Program-made: the position numbers and the translations under genes
From: Gossypium raimondii
Lineage: Eukaryota; Streptophyta; Magnoliopsida; Malvales; Malvaceae
Length of the DNA: 64,000 nucleotides
Reading direction: 5' to 3'
Assembly (NCBI RefSeq): GCF_025698545.1
Contig: NC_068569.1
Location: forward strand, 2,232,001 to 2,296,000
In this document: one piece after another, positions 39,690-49,530 of the stretch
How the letters are laid out: every line of letters starts with the position of its first letter
Numbering within the stretch: the first letter of the stretch is position 1
Notes under the pieces: model-generated
Told to the model about the DNA's origin: nothing
Seen by the model: the letters and a program-made list of their open reading frames with translations, nothing else
Databases searched by the model: none

Positions 39690-41700
39690 CTTATTATTTG
39701 GACATGATTTTTCAAAATGTCCTTTCTGATTGCAAATATAGCATCGGGTGGATTTGTCTCCTTTGGAGGACTTTTTTCTTTTGAGATATTTCCATTTATA
39801 TCTTTTTTTAAGGGTCTTGGAGAGAATTTCTTCATCTTTCAGAAATGTTTTTTCTTTTTAGTAGGACAATAGCATGACTTGTCATTTTCGCATTTGATCT
39901 TGAGATGTGAATCATCACAGGCTTTGTCTAATCTTTTGTCTCCATGGAGATAATTTTTGAAGACTTTCCTTCTGCTGCATAAGTCTTCCAGAGCAATATA
40001 CGTTTCTTGCTGGATTTCTCACATGGTTAGACTGATAATGTTTCTATTTTACCTGTAGAGATTCTGGTTGATGGCTACTTGTAATGGATCTGGAATAGAT
40101 GCAACAACTGTTTACTTTAGACTGGAATCCAATCCAAGAGCACAGAAAAGTTTTGTCATAGCATGAAAATGCTTAGACAAATCTTTCTTCCTATAGGAAC
40201 AACATCTTCTTTTGAAAAATTCTCTCATATTAAGGGTTAACAGATCATCAGGATTTCCAATAAAATGGGTATGGATAATCCTAATTGCTTGGGATAAATC
40301 TGTCAACACCAAGAACTGCATCTGGTCAGCTTGACAGGTGGAATTCCACCAATCTTTTAACATCCTTGTGAATCGTAACACAAATTCCAGTAGGATGTGA
40401 TAATGGCCCTCTTCTGTTAACCTTCTGGTTTCAAGCCAGTAATGAAATTCCTGTAGTCTTTCTGGCCATTTGTTGGTTGGAATATCATCTAAAGTGAACA
40501 CTGTCTTGCTTGCTGAGACATGGGGTGTGGATCGTGTAATTGAGGGTTCTCCTGTTTTAATGGCTTCATCTTTTGCATTTCATCGATCTTGACCTCTGGT
40601 TTGACAGTAGTCATTATTTCTAGTTCTTCCTCAGAACATGTTATTGATATCTCTGAATCTTCTGAGACTGAGGTTGATTCTGGGGAAGCTGACTGTTTTG
40701 AAGGGGATTCTTTTGTTTTTTTCTAAAACAGCTATCTTCGGGAGTGACCTCTGGTTATAATCCCTTAAAAATTCTGTTAAGGGATTTTTACAAGAATGAT
40801 TTTCTTTCTGGATCATCAACGATTTTAACAGTTGTCTGGGAGGAAATGAGTGGGACTTTCTTCTTCTTCTCTCACTGGTCTTTTTCCTAGGCCTTTTTCT
40901 TTTTGTTTTGCTGCCCTTTTCTTTTCCGCTTCTTTTTCTCTTTTTAGTTGTAAGAACAGATCATAAGCACTTGGCTTTTTGTTTTCTTCTGGCGGAGGAA
41001 ACTCTATCTTCACATTTCCAGATGATCTTGGTTTATCAAGTTGTCTGATAAAGGAAAATAATTCAATACCATTTTTTACAGGCTGTGGTACTGGTAATTT
41101 CCCTGTCTCTTCTAGAGTCTTGATGTGATTCTTCAAGTTTTGGATCTCTTTCTTTCTGAGCCATGTGAGAGAAAAATTCTTGTCCTGGTGCTGCTCTTTC
41201 AGTGACAACTTCTTTTAGTCTCTTTTTGAAAACACTAATTAAATCTTTAATCATCTCTGTATTTTTGTCAGTTTTTCCCCAATTTCTGATACCTTCGAGT
41301 CAATTTTATTGACCTTCTGGTCTATCTTCTTTAATGCAGTGTTTTGGGCCAGGGCATTTTCTGTTTGCCAGTTTAGTGTGGCTTCTGCTGCTGCTATTTT
41401 TACTTGCCAGTCTTCTGCATCTGCTTGTAGCTTAGAAGGAATTTTTAGAGCATGAAGATACTATCTTTTTTAGAATTCTTCTAATGGGAGAAAATACTGT
41501 TCATAGGAAGAGGTTCTTTCATACATCTGTACCTCCGGAATCTTTGGTTCTGGAGGGATAACAATCTTCTCTTCTTGGGCACGCTTTTGGAGTTGATTGT
41601 GATTTTTGACCCATTTGTTAATCCTTTTGTAGCATGGCTGCTTTAAAGGCTTTAGCAACCATTGCTGGTTTTTTTGGATCTTTCTTGGGTGGCTGAGGTA
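39690..41700 (-). pseudogene. Pararetrovirus coat protein region with zinc knuckle
   Basis: Lys/Glu-rich region followed by a conserved segment at 40112-40501. A CCHC zinc knuckle (CYICNQKGHFEKSC) near 39700-39745 sits just before the protease, where caulimovirid coat proteins carry it. Fossil and not functional. Confidence 0.7.
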
Positions 41701-41899
41701 GGTCTGGAGGAGATTGATCCTAGATTTTTGAAGATTGTGGCTTTCGTCTTTGGGCAGAATAGTCTACAAGATAGACAAATTTGTAATTATCTTCTCCTAA
41801 CGGACCAATATTTAGATCTCCATCCATTTATCTTTTGTAAAATTCTGATTGGCTTGATTTCTTGCGGCTTTTGTTCCTGCGGAATCGTTTGATCTCTTC

Positions 41900-42960
41900 T
41901 TAAGATCTTCAAAAACAAAATCTTGACATCATTTACAAGAACAATTAATGTCCCAAGGACAGTGTCCTGTATTGGGATCTTTGAAAAAATATACAGGCTT
42001 TCCATCAGACTTAAAGCTCTATATAAGAGGTGCTTCTAGCCCTGGAACTATGTTGTTAGGCTCTAGGGGTTGTAACATCATCTGTGTGGAAAATACTGGC
42101 AGAGTAGGAAGTTGCTTCAGATGCCTGCGATCAAATTTTATCTCACTCATCCCATCAGATATGGTGATGATCTAACTTTTTGTGGACGGATTGGCTGGTC
42201 ATGCTGGTAGATCTGTTCATAATTAGTAACCCATTTTTCTGGCAATAGCTTGAGCAACTTTTGTTTTGGGATCTGTTTTGGCACATGTACGCAATGATGT
42301 TCTTCTCTAGTATAGACTGAATGGGAAGAGAATCCTCAGATCCTTGATTTGATAACTTAAAAGCATGATCTTGAACTCTGTATACAATCTGGTAATGCAA
42401 AGTCACCGTTACTACTGATTCCACCATCTCTACTCCAATGATCTGGATCTAGACGTTTAGAGCATTAAGGAGATTGAGATCTTGTAAAGACATAGTGAAA
42501 TTTGAGAATAACGTCACCATGGCCATTCCTGAGCTTAGTGTTACTTCCACTGTACCAATGCAAGCATCCTGGTATTTTTTGTATCTAGAATCAATGAGAG
42601 CAATTCTGGAAACAACTGGTTTCCCAGCAGTTCCATGATAGTTGAAGGCTAGTTTAACCGCACCAAAATGGATATGAGAATATCCATGCTGACTCCATTT
42701 TTGCGGGAAATTCGAAAGAATTTCAAGAGTAACAAACTGTTCCTCTTGGCCTCTATAGATGAGATGTTTATCAAATTTGACAAGTGTACATACTCACGGA
42801 CATTTTTCATACTATTAGAAATAAGGGACTTTATAATTTTAATAGGAGAAAATGTGGGTTTCTGGTAGATGGAGTAGGGATTTACAATGGGTAGGTAAAG
42901 TTACAAGAGCTTTGGAAGTAGAGGTTTTGGGAGTAATCATGTTTTGCACACTTCCCTTCC
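41900..42960 (-). pseudogene. Pararetrovirus movement protein region
   Basis: The first coding part after the primer site. A segment near 42300-42430 (VTLHYQIVYRVQDHAF) resembles 30K-type movement proteins of Caulimoviridae. The assignment rests partly on order. Fossil and not functional. Confidence 0.6.
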
Positions 42961-43005
42961 TTCTGAGTTTGAGTTTTTCAAATGAAAGAAAATCTAGAAG
43001 GTGAT

Positions 43006-43018
43006 GGCTCTGATACCA
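43006..43018 (-). other. tRNA-Met primer-binding site of the pararetrovirus
   Basis: On the minus strand TGGTATCAGAGCC, complementary to the 3' end of plant initiator tRNA-Met, the primer for caulimovirid minus-strand DNA synthesis. It lies between the promoter region and the movement protein, as in family members, and defines position 1 of the viral map. Confidence 0.9.
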
Positions 43019-43349
43019 AATATGCAGAGGAGCTTGAAGACGGGATATTCAGAATTAATGGATCATAACCGCATGTATGCTATGCCAAAACTTAGGCCAT
43101 TTTCCTCTTTTGGCCACTCAACAGGCACTGCCTTTTAGCTGTTAATACCATTAACCCAGAATACTTCTCCAAACTCACCTGGATTTAGCATTCCTATCTA
43201 AGCTTAGTTTCTGATGTGCAGGATCCATTGAATGGCAAGCACAGAGCATACTTTTAAACTCACGGGAGATTTTCTTTCATTGATATTCCCTTATCAGAGA
43301 GGAAGAGGAATAGAGAGGTTTAGAAAGACATGGTTTTCAAAACACACTA

Positions 43350-43410
43350 ATATTTATTTATTTTTTGCCAAACTTATTTTTACAACTGAGAACTTAAGTC
43401 CCTTATATAG
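43350..43410 (-). promoter_or_regulatory. Pararetrovirus promoter TATA box and close poly(A) signal
   Basis: On the minus strand CTATATAAGG (43401-43410), followed about 40 bases later by overlapping AATAAA-type signals (43351-43368). A poly(A) signal just past the transcription start is the arrangement of plant pararetroviruses, where it is bypassed on the first pass so that the RNA becomes terminally redundant. Confidence 0.65.
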
Positions 43411-43423
43411 GGGATAAAAGCTA

Positions 43424-43580
43424 AACGAGCAGATAAAAGGGAATCTGCTTTTACAAAATGAAAGACATAAAGCTAAATGAGCAGATAAGAGGGAATCTGC
43501 TTTTACAAAGTGAAAGACATAAAGCCAAACGAGCAGATAAAAGGGGATCTACTTTTACAAAGTGAAAGACGATTATTCAT
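43424..43580. repeat. Three 52-bp tandem repeats upstream of the viral TATA box
   Basis: Three copies of a unit containing AAACGAGCAGATAAAAGGGA and CTTTTACAAAGTGAAAGAC, each about 52 bases. In viral orientation they lie directly upstream of the TATA box, the place of enhancer elements in related viruses. Confidence 0.85.
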
Positions 43581-43699
43581 ATAAAACAAACTACTTTATG
43601 CTTCTTTAGTCAGTGTCATAATCTGTACTGGCATCAAAAGTAAGATTTAACTCTTCAATTCTTCGTTTGTTTTCCTTTCTTGCCCTGTAGCATTTCAGT

Positions 43700-44483
43700 T
43701 CCTGCTGTTCAATTCTCTGTTCCAAATCATCTGGTGGTGTCACTTCATGAATGTCTTTCCAAAGAGATGTGCTTCATGCTTATTCATCCATGCTGGCGTG
43801 TCTCGAATCACTTGGCTACAATATATTGGATACTCTTGAGACCATTCTTTAAGATTTGGGATGTTTGTCTGTTATTCCACCAAAGCTTTCATCAATTGTT
43901 CTTGGTAAGGTGTCGGTGGATTATTGTGAATGTCCTATGGTACAGATGTGTCATGTAAAGGCCAAATTTCAGAGGGGATGGTTCTATTAACCTGACACAA
44001 ATACTTTTGTAAGGTCTTAAGATCATATTGATTTAACTCTTCATAATAGACCTTATGGATCCATGCACTAGGAAAAGCTCCTAGTTGGGTTGCCGGGCCA
44101 TTTTGCATGAAGTATTGTGGCTTGTAAAAAATGATCACGATCTATTGGGCTCTAGTGTTCTTGAGAAATTCAAACATTATCATGTTAGCCCATTATTCTA
44201 AAGGATAGAACCACTTGAAAAAGGTAACAAGGTTTTTTAATTCTGGACTGATTTCATCATGGATGGCCTCTGTCAAGAAATGTTGAAGGTCATGGATAGG
44301 AAATATTACCCCTATATAGAACAAATGTGTTAAGTACCAGAACATCCATTTTAATTCTTCTGGAAATTCAGTAAATTGAAGGTTTATCGGATTTATGAAT
44401 GGATATTTAGGATGAAGTCCTAAAGGTTTCAAGAATAGACCTCCAAATTCATGGAAAACACTTAATTGATAAGAGAGCATCAT
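43700..44483 (-). pseudogene. Pararetrovirus second ORF, unknown function
   Basis: Starts a few bases after the end of the polyprotein frame and occupies the space between RNase H and the promoter region. Florendoviruses have a second ORF of unknown function here. No domain recognised. Fossil and not functional. Confidence 0.55.
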
Positions 44484-44485
44484 GT

Positions 44486-45462
44486 TTATGGCTTCCTTAT
44501 GGAACCTTTTTCTAGTATCAAACTTAGCACTTCTGGGGGATGGTCAGGATAAGAATTTGGTTGACAGGGTATAGAAAATGGTGATGGTGGATTTTGAGAG
44601 GTCTTCTTTTTACCTTTGGTTTTGGATGAGGATGAAGGTTGGAACATAAAACTTTCGGCTGGTTTAATGGTTGGTCTTGAGAGGATATCAACTAAGACAT
44701 TGGTTTTTCCTTGAATGTGTTTAACATCAAAACGATACCTGGAGAACCATTCTGCCCACCAGAGAAGTTGGGGATGAGATACTTGCTTCTGTTTAAATTT
44801 TATCATTTTGGGAAAAGAAGACATGTCCATTTCAACAAGGAAATGGTATCCCACCAAGTGAAATTCAAAACTTGCAATGCCTCTTTTGACAGCAAGGATT
44901 TCTTTGAAGGTGAAATGATAGTGGATTTCGGCATCTGTGAATCTTCCACTCTTGCATCCACAAAGGCGTCTTTTTCCTTCATTTTCTTCAAATAGAATTG
45001 CACCCTAATATTTGTCACTGGCATCAGTCTGCAAAATCCTTTTTCCTTCTGAAGGGATCTGCAATGGTGGTAAATGAGCAAGTTTCTCTTTGAGTTCTTT
45101 GACTGCTTGGGTCTATTTTTTCGTCCATGGAGGAGGGTTCTTTTTCAGCATTTTACTTAAAGGATTTGTTAATTTTGAGATTTTTAGAACAAAATCTCTG
45201 AAATAATTAACAATTCCTAAAAACTACTGAACTTGTTTCTGGGAAAAGTTCTTAGTTGGAAACTTTTCAATTCCTTAGCAATACTAGGATGGGGTTGATA
45301 TCTCCCTACTTTGATGATCATATCAAGGAATTCTATTTCTTTTTTATCAGTTTGCATCTTCCTTTCAGAGAGCATGATTCCATATTTGAAGATGATTTGT
45401 TGAAATTCTTCAAGGAGAGCTGCATGGCTTTCTTGATCTGGACTGTACAGGAGAATATTTAA
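44486..45462 (-). pseudogene. Pararetrovirus RT end and RNase H region
   Basis: Continues the reverse transcriptase from the right-hand terminal redundancy into RNase H. The conserved end of RNase H (FDVKHIQGKTNVLVDILSR) is near 44690-44750. A Ser/Lys/Pro-rich tail follows. Fossil and not functional. Confidence 0.75.
45287..45462 (-). repeat. Pararetrovirus terminal redundancy, right copy
   Basis: Direct repeat of 38283-38455. Similarity ends at 45462, the junction with the promoter DNA of the ILR1-like gene. Confidence 0.85.
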
Positions 45463-45707
45463 TAATAGAATTTAATAAAAGAACCTACCGTATAGATACG
45501 TAGGTAAACTTCTCATGATAATGTAAATAGAGTTACTGTTTTCACCGTACGTTGACCCTCAACATTGTTTCTGCTCCACCGTCTGTAATTAGCACCTTTT
45601 TTCTGCTCCACTGTCTATTCTGGTCTTCTCTCCATAGGGAGGCCATTGGTTTCATTCACTTCCTCGCATTCAAACCCAAATCCCGAATCCACTTTCGTTT
45701 CTTCTTC

Positions 45708-47859
45708 ATGGCTTTCCTCAAATTGATTTTCCTGATTTTCATTCTCCATTCATTTATGCCAATACCCATTTCTTCAACCCCTTCACTAAACAAGGAAGTA
45801 TTCGCTCAAATCCGACCCGACTTCCTTGATTTTGCAAAGAAACCAGAGATTATGGATTGGATGGTTGGTATTAGAAGAAAAATACACGAGAATCCTGAGC
45901 TTGGTTATGAAGAGTTTGAGACTAGTAAGCTTATAAGAGCCGAGCTTGATCTGATGGGGATCCCTTACAAATACCCAGTTGCTGTTACGGGTGTTGTTGG
46001 CTATATTGGCACTGGCAAGCCTCCTTTTGTCGCACTTAGAGCAGATATGGATGCTCTTGCCATGGAGGTAGTCTGTTTTAATATTGTTGATTTTAGTCAA
46101 TCGATAAAAAAAATACCAATACCTTAATATTAGATTAGTGCTTAAATATTCAGTGCAGTTTAGACATGAGTTTGATGTGATGGAATGTTGTTGTTGTTGT
46201 TTTAAATTACAGGAGCTGGTAGAGTGGGAACATAAGAGTAAGGTTCCTGGAAAGATGCATGCTTGTGGACATGATGCTCATGTTGCTATGCTTCTTGGTG
46301 CTGCAAAGATGCTTCAAGAACATCGAAATGACTTGCAGGTTCCTTGCAATTATTATTTTTTCCATGTTAATTAATGTAGCCTCTGCAAAATATTAGCTTC
46401 CTAATATGTTAAGTGATGATTCTTAGTTTAACTCGGTTGCATGGTTTGATACATCTGCTGTTCATGCTAAATATAAAACCGGGGTTTAATAGGGAACAAT
46501 TGTTCTTATTTTTCAACCGGCTGAAGAAGGGGGTGGAGGGGCCAAAAAAATGTTAGATGCTGGGGCATTAGATAACGTTGATGCCATCTTTGCACTCCAT
46601 GTATCTACTAAATTCCCGATTGGTGTTCTAGCGTCCCGTCCTGGCCCGATTTTAGCTGCAACCAGTTTCTTTGAAGCTGTGATAAATGGAAAGGGGGGAC
46701 ATGCTGCACTTCCTCAGCATACAGTAGACCCAATTTTAGCTGCTTCCAATGTGATTGTTAGTTTGCAACATCTAGTTTCACGTGAAGCTGATCCCTTGGA
46801 TTCTCAGGTAATCCCTTGAAAAGCTTTGTCAAACTTTCACTAACTCCATCGAAGTGTACATAACCTGTATGCAATTTTACAGCATTGCAATTTATGGTTT
46901 GGTATAATGGAACTTCTATTGCTTTTTTTCCCTCTTTTGATTTCAAAGCAAATGCATTTCACTTATAAATTGTGCTATAGATATTATGTTAATTTCTTTG
47001 ACTCATGGTAAGATTTCACTTGTATTCAAGATCCTTGTGAATTTCATTTCTGTTATTGCTTAAATGCCAAGAGAAAAATTTTCAATTTAACTAGCTTAGA
47101 AAATATGATCTTGTTAAGGTGGTTAGCATTGGAAAATTCCAAGGAGGTGGTGCATTTAACGTCATTCCAGATTCTGTTACCATCGGTGGCACTTTTAGGA
47201 CATTTTCAAAAGAAAGCTTTGTTCAACTTAAACAAAGGATCGAGGAGGTATGTTTATGTCTAATATGCAATCTGCATAACGTTTTTCTTGATTACGAGAA
47301 TAGCTTGTTGGAAGCTTAAGATGGCTTCTTTTTCATCTGCATTGGACTTCAGGAGGGAATTTTCTTTTCCTCCTTTTAAGAGTGGAAGAGGAGAATGGAA
47401 CTTCTGTTATAGAGTACTCTGTGATAAATGTAAACTTACAATGCGAAGTTGCAGGTTATTACGAAGCAAGCAAGTGTACAGAGATGCAATGCTAAAGTCA
47501 TATTCCATGAAAATTCCTCTTACCCTGTGTGCTTCAACAACAAAGAGTTGCATGAGCATTTCAGAAAGGTTGCAGGGGAAATGTTGGGCGTGCAGAATGT
47601 GGTAGAAGCAATGGCTAATATGGGAGGAGAGGACTTTGCATTCTTTTCGGAGGTGATTCCAGGACTTTTCTTCTTTCTTGGAATGAAGAACGAAACTCAA
47701 GGACCACTTCAATCAGGGCACTCACCCTACTATACGGTTAATGAAGATGTATTTCCATATGGTGCAGCTCTTCATGCATCATTGGCAACAACTTACCTCT
47801 CGGAAAATCCACCCAAACATACTTCACCACCGGAAGGAAGTTTTCATGATGAACTCTGA
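45708..47859 (+). CDS. IAR3: IAA-amino acid hydrolase, ILR1/IAR3-like (M20D)
   Basis: Releases free auxin, and in related enzymes jasmonate, from amide conjugates in the ER lumen. Five exons, 45708-46067, 46213-46338, 46493-46807, 47119-47247 and 47455-47859, give 444 residues. A signal peptide is at 1-22 ([16 protein letters not shown]). Metal-site motifs of the M20D family are seen: [39 protein letters not shown] (dimer-domain side) and [12 protein letters not shown]. The C-terminus is HDEL, an ER-retrieval signal. The closest family members I recall are Arabidopsis IAR3 and poplar ILR1-like 4. An upstream TTG-started frame is in phase, but the ATG at 45708 begins the signal peptide. The end of the pararetrovirus is only 245 bases upstream, so part of the promoter may be displaced or viral. 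Confidence 0.94.
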
Positions 47860-49084
47860 GTGATAAACTTCTGCGATGTCATGCACGTATCTACTTGTAT
47901 GGCTCATACGAACTGTTTTGAATTTATATGTGGATGGAGCATACCGTTCGAAACTCATAATGCTTCATTCAACAATGTTGTCCTGTGACTCCTGTCAGTA
48001 TTTGTTATGGATAAATGAAGGCATTAAGTTAGGAAAATGCCAATTTTTTAAACATTTTTCTGGATGTAGAAAGGATTTTTTATTATTATAGGCAGATGGT
48101 AAAGAAGTAATTTGCATGATCATCGCTTTATTGGATACTCATGGATGCACATTAATTGAAACTTGATTACAAGCATGCTATTGATTGCTCTTTGCTTTTT
48201 TCATTTTGCTCAACCCCAACGGAAAATGGGTGTTGAGTTCATAATAAATTAAGGTGTTTGTCGACGTATCTTGATTTAATTGTCGTAATTATTTTGTTGG
48301 TACATCAAGATTTGAGGGGATAAATTTTGAATTTTGAATTTTTAAATAAAAATGAAAAATTTTATAAACATTAAGGGTTAAATTTGTTGATTTTTTTATA
48401 CTTAAGATAAAATCGATAAAAATGTATAAATATTAAATGGTTAAATTTGTTACTAAACTAACAAAAAGGCTCACGTCAAATATCGACAATTAATAAGAGA
48501 ATGATTAAAATATTTAATTTCAAAAAAATAATAACAAAATTAAAAATAAATTTAAAATTAGGTGACCAAAACATAACGAGCCAATAGTTTAGTGATTATT
48601 TGTATAGTTTACCATTATTATTATTACCGCTCAAACAGGCTACCCAGATGTGCAAAGTAGGCCCCTCCTAGTGTCGACAGAAGCCACTAGAGTGCAAATG
48701 GGGGCCCAATCCCTAGGGAGGCTCTTGCAAGGGTAACAAGTTCGAAACGATGCACTTTCGAGAAGAGCCTAACGGTTCTGTTATGTGGCAAGAATGTGTT
48801 GGAAGAGTCTAGGAGGCCTCGAAGAGTTTTAAAGTCTAAAACAGAGACTAGAATCTTGTAGAACTGAGTAGAATTTTCCAGAAGCAATAAATTACTTTAA
48901 CAATGTGTAAAATTGTTAAGACTATTAGGCGGCATAATTTTAACCATCGGATGTAATAAATGTTAGCCATCTAATTGAAAGGATTTGATCTAGATGAAGG
49001 AGACATTTCCCTCATTTGTATAACTATTCTCCCTAGTCTATTTACTATCTAAATAAAAAGTTAAATTAAGTTTTGATTTTTAGT
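47860..49084. other. ILR1-like 3' region and intergenic DNA
   Basis: Contains the 3' untranslated region of the hydrolase. A segment ending near 48613 reads, on the minus strand, GGTAAACTATACAAATAATC and onward like a Mutator-type MITE end. From 48640 to 49030 the DNA is richer in G and C than its surroundings and may be a decayed retroelement scrap, but no domain could be confirmed. Confidence 0.4.
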
Positions 49085-49528
49085 ATTAAATTATTGACTA
49101 AATAATTAACCTTTTTACTTTTCTGTTATCTTATTAATATTTTTTAACTTTTATTTAAAATTTACTTAATAAATAAATCTTAATTATTATTTTCTTTAAA
49201 CTTTAAAAATTAAAGGTTAATAAATATTTTTAAAGTAACTAAAGAGTAAATATGTTATTCAATGGTGTTTCTAGAAAAATTAACTGGGTTAATTGTTTTA
49301 ATTTTGGATAATTTGTTGGTTGGTTTCTTGGTGTGATTGTGTTAATAATTCAGGTAGCCCAAATGTCTTGCCTTAGGCTTGCTTTTATATATCTAATATA
49401 TATTAAAAAACAAATATCTTTTATCTCTAAAATTTAAAATTATTTATATAACACTTTTTATCAAACAAACCTTAAAAATAAACAAATATAGGAGTGACAA
49501 ACAAAAGTTTAAAAAATGTAGTAGTTAT
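49085..49528. repeat. Direct repeat flanking the PFK fragment, left copy
   Basis: Shares AAATTTACTTAATAAATAAAT, ACAAACCTTAAAAA and AACAAATATA.GAGTGACAAA with 50966-51190 in the same orientation. The left copy carries about 200 extra bases (about 49209-49413) absent from the right copy. The repeat ends right at the start of PFK homology. Confidence 0.65.
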
Positions 49529-49530
49529 TA

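Larger units (their letters stand above)
38283..45462 (-). mobile_element. Endogenous pararetrovirus (Caulimoviridae, florendovirus-like), broken fossil
   Basis: About 7.18 kb, read on the minus strand. It begins and ends inside the reverse transcriptase region, and the last ~175 bases of each end are the same sequence (38283-38455 and 45287-45462), so this is one circular genome of about 7.0 kb opened at that point. In viral order from the right: end of RT, RNase H, a second ORF, non-coding promoter and leader, tRNA-Met primer site, movement protein, coat protein with zinc knuckle, protease, start of RT. There are no LTRs and no integrase. One long polyprotein ORF followed by a second ORF of unknown function fits Florendovirus; a petuvirus-like virus is the alternative. 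It is broken, with on the order of ten or more interruptions. The two redundant ends are about 96% identical, suggesting insertion a few million years ago if they were identical at the time. Confidence 0.85.

Noticed and set aside
45479-45515. Near-palindrome around CCTACCGTATAGATACGTAGG upstream of the hydrolase
   Set aside because: Short and imperfect; could be chance in the junction-flanking DNA and matches no element I know.
48640-49030. GC-richer segment with a 66-residue minus-strand frame
   Set aside because: Looks like transposon debris, but no domain or ends could be identified, so no element was named.
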